Assembly: GCA_946538975.1 (NCBI GenBank)
Contig: CAMNHF010000002.1
Span: 1-64,000 of the forward strand
Origin: an uncultured Clostridia bacterium
GTDB taxonomy: Bacteria; Bacillota; Clostridia; Christensenellales; Aristaeellaceae
Direction of reading: 5' to 3'
DNA length: 64,000 nucleotides
The translations under genes were made by a program, and so were the position numbers. Positions within the stretch are counted from its first letter, which is position 1, and every line of letters begins with the position of its first letter. Under the pieces are notes generated by a model that was not told where the DNA came from, did not search any database, and was given only the letters and a program-made list of their open reading frames with translations. Positions 46,784-55,940 of this stretch are shown here, one piece after another.

Positions 46784-47197
46784 TCACTTCAGATCCTTGA
46801 CCTCATAGGGCTTGTTCCAGGAGCCGATCTCGATCAGATTGCCCTCCGGATCGGCGATATAGCAGGTGCGCTGGCCCCAGGGCTCGGTCTCCGGCGCCAG
46901 CACGGGCGTGGCGCCCTGTTCCACCGTGCGGCGGAAGGCCTCGTCCACCTCCGCGAAGGTGTCCACATAGAGCGCGATCTCCGCGTGGCCGTTGAGCCCC
47001 TTCACGTACTCGTAGCGGCGGTGCGTCATCTGCTCGAAGTCGCTCCGGCCATACAGTAGGAACAGAGTGCCGTCCTTCACGAGATATACATTGCTCGTGT
47101 CCTCCGCTTCCCGGATCTCAAAGCCCAGCACATCCCGGTAGAAGCGGATCATCTTTGCCATATCCCCGACAAGCAGCCCAAATCCGTCCAGTCTCAC
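46784..47197 (-). CDS. VOC (glyoxalase-like) family protein
   Basis: VGDMAKMIRFYRDVLGFEIREAEDTSNVYLV ... CYIADPEGNLIEIGSW. Confidence 0.92.
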   Translation of the reverse strand: MRLDGFGLLVGDMAKMIRFYRDVLGFEIREAEDTSNVYLVKDGTLFLLYGRSDFEQMTHRRYEYVKGLNGHAEIALYVDTFAEVDEAFRRTVEQGATPVLAPETEPWGQRTCYIADPEGNLIEIGSWNKPYEVKDLK

Positions 47198-47529
47198 AGC
47201 TCTTTCCCGCCTTTCGATGCTTTCTTTTTCGGCGCCGGCAGCTCGTCGGCCATCGCCGTCACCAGCGCGGTCAGGAACTCCCGGCTGTCCACGTTGTCCA
47301 CCAGCAGCATTTCCTTTGCGCCCTCATAGGGCAGTTCCCGTTCCGCGTCCGGCATCATCTCCAGGGCGGCTTTCGTCGGCTTCACCAGGAAGCGGTCGTC
47401 ATAGAGGCCGCCGAGGATCCGCCCGCGGTGGTAGAGGATGTATTCCCCCATCATTGCCCGCCAGGTGATGCCCTCCACCCCGGAGAGCTGTTCCAGAATG
47501 AAATCCAGGTATTCTCTGCTCGACGCCAT
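47194..47529 (-). CDS. TfoX/Sxy N-terminal domain family protein
   Basis: GITWRAMMGEYILYHRGRILGGLYDDRFLVKPT. Confidence 0.85.
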   Translation of the reverse strand: MASSREYLDFILEQLSGVEGITWRAMMGEYILYHRGRILGGLYDDRFLVKPTKAALEMMPDAERELPYEGAKEMLLVDNVDSREFLTALVTAMADELPAPKKKASKGGKEL

Positions 47530-47554
47530 GGCGATCCCTCCGATCCGGCGAAGC

Positions 47555-48310
47555 TCATTTGCGGAGCTCCCAGTACAGGTACAGCGGTATTTTCTGCAGC
47601 CAGGCCATGGCCGTGGAGATCTTCGCCTGCTCGTCCGTGGCCCGCGGCTCGTTCAGGTCCGCGATGATGAAGCCGGCGCGGAGGAAGCCCTTGACATAAT
47701 CCTCCATGGTCCGGTGCCGCCAGATCACCGGGATGGTGCCGCCCCAGAGCGGCGCTTCCCACTCTTTCGGCTCGAAGTAGTTCATCACCACAACCTGCCG
47801 GTCAAGCCCCTCGCCCTGCCGCCCGATGCCGACGTCATGGTTCCCGTCGAAGCAGGGATGCAGCACGCTGGCGAACAGCCGCCCGCCCGGCTTCAGCACG
47901 CGGTACGCCTCGCGCAGCGTGCCGTCGAAGTCCTCGCAGTCCATCAGCATCATGGAGCACAGCACGATGTCGAACTGCGCGGAGGCAATGTCGAACAGGT
48001 CGCTGCTGTTGCGGACAAGGTGCTCAATAGCCAGCTGCTCCTTCTCGGCCAGGGCGGCGGCGTACTCGATGGCCCGGCGAGAGCAGTCCACGGCGGTCAG
48101 CTGTGCGCCGCGCCGGGTCAGCTCCCGGGCATAGCCGCCCTCGCCGCAGCCCAGATCGAGGATGCGCTTTCCGCGCACGTCGCCCATCAACCGCAGCATG
48201 TTGGGCATGATGAAGCAGTTCCGGGATTCGCCCTTCTGCGCCAGCGCGAACCATTCGTCGCCCATGGCGTTCCACGCAATCGTGGAGCTGTCCTGCTTGA
48301 TTTCCTTCAA
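47555..48310 (-). CDS. Class I SAM-dependent methyltransferase
   Basis: GKRILDLGCGEGGYARELTRRGAQLTAVDCSRRAIEYA. Confidence 0.92.
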   Translation of the reverse strand: MKEIKQDSSTIAWNAMGDEWFALAQKGESRNCFIMPNMLRLMGDVRGKRILDLGCGEGGYARELTRRGAQLTAVDCSRRAIEYAAALAEKEQLAIEHLVRNSSDLFDIASAQFDIVLCSMMLMDCEDFDGTLREAYRVLKPGGRLFASVLHPCFDGNHDVGIGRQGEGLDRQVVVMNYFEPKEWEAPLWGGTIPVIWRHRTMEDYVKGFLRAGFIIADLNEPRATDEQAKISTAMAWLQKIPLYLYWELRK

Positions 48311-48422
48311 GGCTGCCGCCTCCCTTTCTCACGCCGCCCGGAGCTCCATGGCGCCGCCGCGCAGCCAGCCGCCGTCCTTCGTCCGTTTCGTGGCCGGCGT
48401 GATCGCCCTGACTGCGTGATGC

Positions 48423-48977
48423 TCATGCGTCGTTCTCTCTCCAGCCGGGCATGGTGCCGAAGAAGAAGGCGCTCACTTCCTCCGGCGCGTATTGGGTGTG
48501 CTTTGTCCACCAGCGGACGGTCTCGCAGAAGCTGCAGACCAGGTGGTTCAGCAGATAATCATCCGGCACGCCGGTGCCGGACGGGATGGAAGGAGCGAAC
48601 AGCTCCGCCAGCTTCTCCCGGAAAAAGCTCATGAACACCGCGCCGCTCTCGCCGGAAAGAATCCCGTTCAGGGCGTCGAGATGCTCCTGCAGATGGCAGA
48701 GTATGTGCGTAATCCTGGCCCTTGTGCCGTGGTCGTGCGAGAAATCGTGGGCGCTCTCCCGATCCAGCTCCGCCGAAAACACATGGTCGAAGATGTCCGC
48801 ACACAGCGACTTCAGCAGGGCATCCTTCGTATCGAAATGGCTGTAAAAGGTTGTCCGGCCAATGTCCGCCCGGTCAATGATCTGCTGGACGGTGATCCGG
48901 TCGCAGCGTTCCTCCCTGAGCAATGCCGTGAATGCCCGGAAAATGGCTTCCCGGGTTTTGCGCTGCCTGCGATCCAT
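48423..48977 (-). CDS. TetR family transcriptional regulator
   Basis: TREAIFRAFTALLREERCDRITVQQIIDRADIGRTTFYSHFDTKDALL. Start at 48977 with gagggcg RBS; the upstream extension in the ORF track is unlikely. Confidence 0.9.
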   Translation of the reverse strand: MDRRQRKTREAIFRAFTALLREERCDRITVQQIIDRADIGRTTFYSHFDTKDALLKSLCADIFDHVFSAELDRESAHDFSHDHGTRARITHILCHLQEHLDALNGILSGESGAVFMSFFREKLAELFAPSIPSGTGVPDDYLLNHLVCSFCETVRWWTKHTQYAPEEVSAFFFGTMPGWRENDA

Positions 48978-49220
48978 GACGCCCTCCTGAACAGTTTCGC
49001 TTTTTTGTTCCGTAACGAATGAATCGGACAATCTGCTTCTTGAAGGCAGAAGGCCGGCGGGTGTATGATCCTGCTGAACATGGTGTTCGGTATCGTGGAT
49101 ATTATACCTGCGCGCCGAAGGCATGTCAAGGAGGATGAATGCCTTTCCATCCAAAAGACCGTGCGCAGGGCACGGCCTTTTGGGTGTCGATGGATTTGGA
49201 GAAGCGGCCCGGAAATGCCG

Positions 49221-49532
49221 TCAGCAGCCCTTCCGGCCGCTCCGGTGGTCTTCCAGGGAGCAGGCGTTTGGCGTGCCGTATTCGATCAGGCCCGCGTCCG
49301 CCGGGTCAATGGAAACCCGCCCGTCCTCGAACACGAAGGCCGGGATGCCGACGTCCCCGATCACCTTCATGCGGTCGAAAGCGGGATCGGTGTCCCGCAG
49401 GCGCATGAAGGCGCTCAGGCTGCGGATGTTCTCGCCGATGTTGATGTATTCAAACTCGTCCTCCCGTCCCGCGATCTGCTCGTGGATGTAATCGCAGTAA
49501 GGGCAGGTGGGCATTCCGTAGATTCTGATCAT
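49221..49532 (-). CDS. Glutaredoxin-like protein
   Basis: MIRIYGMPTCPYCDYIHEQI ... VGIPAFVFEDG. Confidence 0.88.
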   Translation of the reverse strand: MIRIYGMPTCPYCDYIHEQIAGREDEFEYINIGENIRSLSAFMRLRDTDPAFDRMKVIGDVGIPAFVFEDGRVSIDPADAGLIEYGTPNACSLEDHRSGRKGC

Positions 49533-49806
49533 GGGCGGTTCCTCCCTTTCGCCGGTGGTGATTCCGGAAGCCGGATTGCGGATGCACAGCCTGCTTCCGG
49601 CTTCTGCTTGTCACAAGCATACCACATTCACCGCGGATTTGCCACCCGCAGCAGCGGCTCTTTTTCGCAGGCCACGGACGATTTGTGCAAGGCAGCATGC
49701 TCCACGGATGATCTGTGTGCGTCAAAACAGCGCAGCAGCCGCTCCTCTGCTGATGAAGCGAAGCCGTTTGCCCTCTCCGCAGCCGGACGCAGGGCAGGGG
49801 AGGCGT

Positions 49807-50877
49807 TCAGAAGGCGGCGGCCGGCTCCATGATGTCCCAGAGATCGTCGAGCCTTGCCGTGGCCAGGGCTATCACGCGGTCGGCGCCGCCGTAATACATG
49901 CGAATGGCATCGCCCTCCGCCAGCGCGCCGCAGCTGAACACGACATTGGGATAGAAGCCCTCTGTCTCGTAGGGGGCTTCCGGGGCGAGCACGGGCTCCC
50001 GGCTCACGGCGAGCACCCGCGACGGGTCGGCGATGTCCAGCAGGGCCGCGCCCATGCTGTAGCGGTTGTCCACAGGGCTTGCGCCGTGATATAGAATCAG
50101 CCAGCCCCGATCGGTGCACAGGGGAGGCGCGCCGCCGCCGCTCCGTCCCCGGCTCCACGGGAGATCCGGCAGCGCCAAAGGGGCGAATTCGCCCCAGTGG
50201 AGCAGGTCCTCCGACGCGGCCAGCCAGATGCGGGCCTGCCCGATCTGCCGGGGCACAGGGCGGATCAGGGCGCGGTATTTCCCGGCGATCTTCTCCGGGA
50301 AGATGCACACATCCCGGTTCTCGGTCACGAAGATCACGCCGCGCTTGCGGACGCTCCGGAAGTCCGCGGTCTCCGCCAGCGCGGTGGTGATGCCGAAGGG
50401 GGACACGGCGGTGTAGTTGATCAGGAAGGTGTCCCTGATCCGCGTGATCCGGGCGTCCTCGGTGCCAAAGGCCTCCAGCGGCTGATCCGGCAGGAGAAAG
50501 GGCTGATCCTCTACGGTGAAGCGGATTCCGTCCCGGCTGCGGGCCAGGCGCAGGTGCGACATGCTGGTCAGGAAGGCATAGCTGCCCGTTTCCCGGTCGA
50601 AAACCTTGCGCGGGTCGGAGAAGTCCCAGCGCGGATCGTCCAGCCGCAGCGCCCGAACCGCCACACGGTCCTCCTCCAGGATGGGGACGTGCAGGAAGCC
50701 GGCGGGCGCGGCCGGCGGCTTTTCCGCCACGCGCAGGAGCAGCAGCGTCTCCTCCCCGCAGCGGCAGACGCCGGCATTGAACACACAGGTGACCTGGAAG
50801 CCGGGCAGCCACGGGCGGACCTGCTCCGGCGTGATCAGCGGATTGGCCGCCGCGCGGACAAAGGGTGCTTTGTTCAT
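49807..50877 (-). CDS. GH130-type beta-mannoside phosphorylase/hydrolase family protein
   Basis: GTEDARITRIRDTFLINYTAVSPFG, GWLILYHGAS, EGFYPNVVFSCGAL, YYGGADRVIALA. ATGA overlap with DUF1861 gene; ORF-track starts further upstream are spurious. Confidence 0.9.
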   Translation of the reverse strand: MNKAPFVRAAANPLITPEQVRPWLPGFQVTCVFNAGVCRCGEETLLLLRVAEKPPAAPAGFLHVPILEEDRVAVRALRLDDPRWDFSDPRKVFDRETGSYAFLTSMSHLRLARSRDGIRFTVEDQPFLLPDQPLEAFGTEDARITRIRDTFLINYTAVSPFGITTALAETADFRSVRKRGVIFVTENRDVCIFPEKIAGKYRALIRPVPRQIGQARIWLAASEDLLHWGEFAPLALPDLPWSRGRSGGGAPPLCTDRGWLILYHGASPVDNRYSMGAALLDIADPSRVLAVSREPVLAPEAPYETEGFYPNVVFSCGALAEGDAIRMYYGGADRVIALATARLDDLWDIMEPAAAF

Positions 50878-51824
50878 TGCATCAGCTCTCCAAAGGGCGG
50901 TTCGATGACGATGCGGCCTTCGGCAACGTCGCCCAGACCGCTGTAGAGGTCGGCCATGCCGTCCGGACGCAGGACAATGCCGGAGGTGAAGGCGCAGTCC
51001 GCGAGGTAGGGCAGCATGCACGGGGTGGGCGGATAGCTGGCCTTCTCGCCGATCATCTGCATGCCGCTGACGGAGAAGGTCTCCGGGTCAAAGATGAACG
51101 AGATGTTGACATAGACGTGCTGCACGCATCCGCCGGCTTCCTCCCGGAAGCAGCGGTGGCCGATGACGCCGATGCGCCCGTCGCGCAGCAGGCAGCACTG
51201 GTTGCAGCCGCCCCATTCGCCCTCGGCGAACAGCCCCTCGATGATCCTGGCCCCGGTGACCACATTTTCGTCCAGCTCGTCCACGCTGTCGATCACCGCA
51301 AAGCCCACAACGGCCTCGCTGCCGTAGCGGTCGACGATTTCCGGGCTGCGGGGGCGGCTGAACACGCCGACGCGGCCGTCCTGCAGCTGCACCAGGCGGA
51401 TGTCCTTCATGTTCGCGGGGCCGCAGGTAAAGTGATCCAGGAATTTCAGGTCGCGGCCCCGGTAGAAGTACCCGTACAGGGTGTCGATCTGGCCGCGGCG
51501 CTTCCGGACATGGGTGCCGCCGAGGATGAGCTCGCCGCCGATCAGGGCCACATGCGGATCCTCCAGCGGATAGATCACGGCGCCGGGCACCGGGGCGAAG
51601 TGATCCGGGCCGGTCTCTTCAAACAGGACGGTGACCGAGTTGGCGTAGTCCTCGCGGCGCTCCACGCGGCCGAACAGGTACCGCCGGCCCTGCCACAGGA
51701 AGGGGACGGAGCAGTTGTAGACGTCATAGCCCTCCATCCCGTCAAAGCGCAGCAGGGCTCCGCCGCGGTCCTTCCGGGCGGCGCGGTACAGGGCTCTCAG
51801 TTCTCTTGTGTTCATGATGCGCAT
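50874..51824 (-). CDS. DUF1861 family (beta-propeller glycosidase-like) protein
   Basis: EDPHVALIGGELILGGTHV..., GGCNQCCLLRDGRIGVIGH. Adjacent to GH130. Confidence 0.82.
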   Translation of the reverse strand: MRIMNTRELRALYRAARKDRGGALLRFDGMEGYDVYNCSVPFLWQGRRYLFGRVERREDYANSVTVLFEETGPDHFAPVPGAVIYPLEDPHVALIGGELILGGTHVRKRRGQIDTLYGYFYRGRDLKFLDHFTCGPANMKDIRLVQLQDGRVGVFSRPRSPEIVDRYGSEAVVGFAVIDSVDELDENVVTGARIIEGLFAEGEWGGCNQCCLLRDGRIGVIGHRCFREEAGGCVQHVYVNISFIFDPETFSVSGMQMIGEKASYPPTPCMLPYLADCAFTSGIVLRPDGMADLYSGLGDVAEGRIVIEPPFGELMQ

Positions 51825-51830
51825 CCCTTC

Positions 51831-52781
51831 TTATTCGACGATGCCCGTGCGCTCAATGCTCTCGGTGAAGTTCTTCTGCGTGAAGAGGTAGATGACCAGC
51901 ATGGGGAGGACGAAGATCAGCGCCGCCGCCATCTTCACGGCCATGATCGTCATGGAGTAGTCGTTCTCCGGCAGCTTGATCGCGTTCAGGGCGGTGGCCA
52001 GGGTACCGATGCGGGTGTAGAACAGGCCGGTCAGGTAGGTCTCGTTCCAGTGCCAGACCATGGAGAACAGGAAAACGGTGATCTTCGCGGGCTTGGCCAG
52101 GGGCAGCATGACCTTCACGAACACCTTGTAGGTGGAGGCGCCGTCGATGTAGGCAGCCTCCTCCAGCTGGGCCGGCAGCTTTTTGAAAAACTGCATATAG
52201 ATGATGATGAACAGGCTGCCCTTGAGGCCGGTGCCGAAAAGGGCGGGCAGGATGAAGGACATGGGACTGTTGATGACGCCCAGGGCCCGGAATACCCAGG
52301 TCAGCGGCATGAACACCGTCTGCGGCGGCACGATATAGCTCATCAAAAGGAGCACGAACAGCAGCCGCTTGCACGGGAAGTTCAGCCGGGCGAAGGCGTA
52401 GCCCGCGATTGCGCAGGTGTAGACCTGGATGAGCGCCGGCAGGAATGTGGTCAGGAGGGAGACGAACAGGTTGGAGCGCATCAGGTTGTCCCAGAGGCTC
52501 CGGTCGTCCAGAAACACCGGCCAGACGTTCATCGCGTCGAAGGCGTACCGGACGCTGGTCAGCGTGGGCTGGCGCGGGATCCATTTGGCGGTGGTGTCGG
52601 TGATGTCGGTGGCGCTCTTGAAGGACATGGACACCATGTACAGCACCGGCTCCAGATAGAGCAGGGCGAAGGCCGTCAGGATGATGTAGAGCGGCAGCTT
52701 GCGCAGGACGGTCATCCATGCCGACTGCGGGCCGAGGGACTCGCGGGAGAGACGCAGCGAGGGGAACGGCAGCTTCTTCAT
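51831..52781 (-). CDS. Carbohydrate ABC transporter permease (MalG-type)
   Basis: EEAAYIDGASTYKVFVKVMLPLAKPA EAA motif, 6 TMs. Confidence 0.93.
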   Translation of the reverse strand: MKKLPFPSLRLSRESLGPQSAWMTVLRKLPLYIILTAFALLYLEPVLYMVSMSFKSATDITDTTAKWIPRQPTLTSVRYAFDAMNVWPVFLDDRSLWDNLMRSNLFVSLLTTFLPALIQVYTCAIAGYAFARLNFPCKRLLFVLLLMSYIVPPQTVFMPLTWVFRALGVINSPMSFILPALFGTGLKGSLFIIIYMQFFKKLPAQLEEAAYIDGASTYKVFVKVMLPLAKPAKITVFLFSMVWHWNETYLTGLFYTRIGTLATALNAIKLPENDYSMTIMAVKMAAALIFVLPMLVIYLFTQKNFTESIERTGIVE

Positions 52782-53662
52782 GCGCGCTTCTCCTTTCTGT
52801 TCACGGCCAGCCCCAGGGACTTCCGGAAGATCAGGATCACCACCAGCAGCACCAGCAGAATCACCAGGAAGTACAGCCACGCGATGGCGCTGGCATAGCC
52901 ATAGCCGGTGGAGATGTTGATGGAGTGGTGGGTGATCACCTCCAGGATCGGGTTGAAGGAGGCGGTGAACTGGTCCACAATCGTGTAGATGACGCAGATG
53001 AACAGGAAGGGCATCAGCCCGGGCAGCGTGATGGTCCACAGGATCTCCCACTGGCCGGCTCCGTCGATGCGCGCCGCCTCATAGGTGCTGGGGTTGATGG
53101 ACTGCATGCCGGCGATGAGCAGCAGCATCTGCACGCCGGAATACCAGAGGATCACCAGGAAGTTGTCCAGCACCACCTGCAGCGTCTCGCCCAGGGTGCC
53201 GCCGATGCCCGCCACCAGCGCCGCGGCCGTGCCGGACTGCAGCGCGTCGATGGAGCCCTGGCCCTGGCTGGTCAATGTGGCAATCAGGTTGCCGCAGGTC
53301 AGCATCACCGGCAGGAAGAACACAGCCCGGTAGAAGGAGCGCCCCTTGAACTTGCTGTTCAGCATCAGCGCCATGATCAGCGCGAACACGACGATCAGCG
53401 GCACGATCAGCAGGGACTGCTGGAAGGTCTGCATCAGCTTGTTCGGGATTTCCGCGTCCTCATACAGCGCCCGGCGGAAGTTGGCGAAGCCCAGAAAGGA
53501 CATCTCCAGGTGGTCGGTGACGAAGTTCACCTTGTTGAGCGCCATATACAGGCAGTACAGCAGCGGAAACGCCGTGAACACCCCGAAGCCGATGATCCAG
53601 GGCAGAATGAAGGAAAAACCAACCAGCTTCTGCTTTTTCTCATAGCTCCACTTTCCCCGCAT
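52778..53662 (-). CDS. Sugar ABC transporter permease (MalF-type)
   Basis: YEAARIDGAGQWEILWTITLPGLMP EAA motif. Confidence 0.92.
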   Translation of the reverse strand: MRGKWSYEKKQKLVGFSFILPWIIGFGVFTAFPLLYCLYMALNKVNFVTDHLEMSFLGFANFRRALYEDAEIPNKLMQTFQQSLLIVPLIVVFALIMALMLNSKFKGRSFYRAVFFLPVMLTCGNLIATLTSQGQGSIDALQSGTAAALVAGIGGTLGETLQVVLDNFLVILWYSGVQMLLLIAGMQSINPSTYEAARIDGAGQWEILWTITLPGLMPFLFICVIYTIVDQFTASFNPILEVITHHSINISTGYGYASAIAWLYFLVILLVLLVVILIFRKSLGLAVNRKEKRA

Positions 53663-53669
53663 GCCGGTC

Positions 53670-55940
53670 TCATCTCCTTTCCAGCAGCCGGAAGCTCCGC
53701 GCGGCGACGGCCTCGCCGTTCAGGAGGTATTCCCGGTCTGTGTTATTCACGAGCACCTGCACGCCATTGCCGTAGCCCGTCAGGGTCACGCCGGGCGCCA
53801 GGGTCTCATAGGCCACGATCGCCTGCCCGCGGGTCGCCGCCAGGTAGGGCACCAGCTCCTGCCAGACGCGCAGCACATCCTCCCGCCACAGCGCAAAGGC
53901 GGTGGAATAGTAGGCCGCCGTGTCGGCGTAGGCGAGCTTTTCCGTGCCCTCCCAGCTCAGCGTGAAGGAGACGCTGCCGCCCAGCGCCACCGCCTGCAGG
54001 AGCTGGCTGCGCTGCTCATAGAAGTCCATATAGTCCCCGCACAGGTATTCGACCAGCCCGTGCAGCGCCAGCGGATAGAAGGGAACCTGCTCATCCAGCA
54101 TGGTCAGCCAGCTGGAGCCCGGCATCTCCGTCAGCGTTGCGCCGCTCACCAGGGCGTAGGCGCTGCCCGAGGCCAGACGCAGGGAGCCGAAATCCTGCGC
54201 CATGCGCTGAAGAAGCGCCCGCTGGGCCTCGCAGACATCCCGGCGGCTCATGGCGCTGTCCGCCGCGTAGTCGGTCATTGCCAGCGCGCCCACGCCCTCC
54301 TCCTGCAATCCGGCGATCCCGAGGGAGCGGTATTCGGAGAGGCTCCGCTCATAGCCGGACGCCATGAAGGCGCTGTTCGCGAAGGCGCCGTCGAAGAGGG
54401 GATAGCCCTGAATGTTGTGCACGGTGTCGCCGCCGATGGACAGCCCCTGTGTCCGCTGAATGCGCAGATGGTTGTCCCGCAGGTAGATTCGGGCGCCGAG
54501 GGACGCCGCCTTCTCCGTCAGCGCCCGGAGGCCGCCGCTGCCGCCCAGCTCGCCGGCCGGCGGAAAGCGGTCGGGATACTCCACGGATTCGCCGCGCTTC
54601 GCCCAGCCGGAATAGGTCACGTCCATGGCGCCCGCGCCGTTTTCGTGGAACCAGGCGAGGATGTCGCCGGCCTGGCGGAAAGTGGTCATGGGGATGAAGG
54701 CGTCGCCCAGCATGCCGCTTTCCCTGTCGCCGCCGATCAGGTTCAGCTGCAGCGCGGGGGTGCCGTCCTGCGGCAGCGGCGTGAGGCCGGCCGTGGCGCG
54801 CAGGTATTCCCGGTACTGGCCGGCCATCTCCACATAGGAGCCGGTGCCGAAGCGGTACAGCACCTGCCGGGGCTCGGACACCGCGAAGGAGGTGTAGCGC
54901 AGGTAGCCGTCGCCGGTGGAGGAGTTGGTGATGACCTTGTATTTCGCGCGGTAGGTGTAGCGGACGCCGACCGTGTTGAAGCCGGTCTGCACGCCGGCGC
55001 GGGAAGCGACGATGTCCGCCTGGGTTTCGCCCGCGTCCAGAATGGCCAGCAGGGTGTTCCCCTCGCGGATCACGCCGTAGGCGGGGAAGGCGACCCGCGT
55101 CTTGTTCATTTCGGCGCGCAGCGTGCTGTCATAGCCGTTGCTGAGCGAGAGATCCGGCCCGTAGACCGAGGCCACGTACTGGCTGTTCACATACTTCTTC
55201 GAGGAGAAGTCGATCAGCGCGCCGTTGCCGTCGGGCACCAGCAGCGCGCCCTGCAGGCCCATATCGCTGCGGGTGGCGCCGAAATTCGGGAACAGGTAGA
55301 ACTCCGCCATCACGCAGGAAGCGTCCTTGTCCAGGGAGACGCGGCCGGAGGAGGAGGTCTTGTAGACCTCGCCGGGATCGGTGACCAGCCCGGCCGGCAC
55401 GGAGACCCGCAGGCTGCTGCCGTCCAGACAGGCCTCGTAGGCGAAGGTCAGACGGTGCACCTGCAGGTCGAAGAAGACCCGCACGCCCTTTTCCAGCTGA
55501 TAGACCGTGACGGCGGCCTCCTCGGTCAGCGTGTTGGAGTATTTCGTATTGGCGGCGGAGGCCTCCTGAACATAGGTGAACATGATCGGCGCGCGCAGAT
55601 TGTTCATCCACAGCTTGTTGCTCTTTTCGAGGGCCATCTCCTCCTCGGTGGGAGCGGACCGCCAGACGTAGCCGGTTTCCCGGTTCACCACCTGGAGATT
55701 GCCGTCGTCAAAGTTCACCCACAGCTGCAGCGCGTCGTTCTCGTCCACCAGCTGCAGGCCCTCGCCCTGCAGGGCGGTCAGCGCCTCGTTGGGGACCGTG
55801 CCCTCGTCCGCCTGGTACAGGTTGATGTCCACGTTGCGGCCGCGGTTGAGGAAGCGGATGCCCAGCACGATTCCCGCCACCGCCGCCAGCACCGCCACGG
55901 TCAGCAGCACCTTCAACAGCTTCTTCTTAAACATAGCCAA
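53670..55940 (-). CDS. DUF5696-like membrane-anchored extracellular protein
   Basis: N-terminal signal anchor, 756 aa, large extracytoplasmic region (GAMDVTYSGWAKRGESVEYPDRFPPAGELGG...). Placed in a sugar ABC operon. Confidence 0.72.
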   Translation of the reverse strand: MAMFKKKLLKVLLTVAVLAAVAGIVLGIRFLNRGRNVDINLYQADEGTVPNEALTALQGEGLQLVDENDALQLWVNFDDGNLQVVNRETGYVWRSAPTEEEMALEKSNKLWMNNLRAPIMFTYVQEASAANTKYSNTLTEEAAVTVYQLEKGVRVFFDLQVHRLTFAYEACLDGSSLRVSVPAGLVTDPGEVYKTSSSGRVSLDKDASCVMAEFYLFPNFGATRSDMGLQGALLVPDGNGALIDFSSKKYVNSQYVASVYGPDLSLSNGYDSTLRAEMNKTRVAFPAYGVIREGNTLLAILDAGETQADIVASRAGVQTGFNTVGVRYTYRAKYKVITNSSTGDGYLRYTSFAVSEPRQVLYRFGTGSYVEMAGQYREYLRATAGLTPLPQDGTPALQLNLIGGDRESGMLGDAFIPMTTFRQAGDILAWFHENGAGAMDVTYSGWAKRGESVEYPDRFPPAGELGGSGGLRALTEKAASLGARIYLRDNHLRIQRTQGLSIGGDTVHNIQGYPLFDGAFANSAFMASGYERSLSEYRSLGIAGLQEEGVGALAMTDYAADSAMSRRDVCEAQRALLQRMAQDFGSLRLASGSAYALVSGATLTEMPGSSWLTMLDEQVPFYPLALHGLVEYLCGDYMDFYEQRSQLLQAVALGGSVSFTLSWEGTEKLAYADTAAYYSTAFALWREDVLRVWQELVPYLAATRGQAIVAYETLAPGVTLTGYGNGVQVLVNNTDREYLLNGEAVAARSFRLLERR

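Noticed and set aside
50878-51021. N-terminal extension of the GH130 ORF
   Set aside because: It overlaps the DUF1861 gene. ATG 50877 with ATGA coupling is the sensible start.
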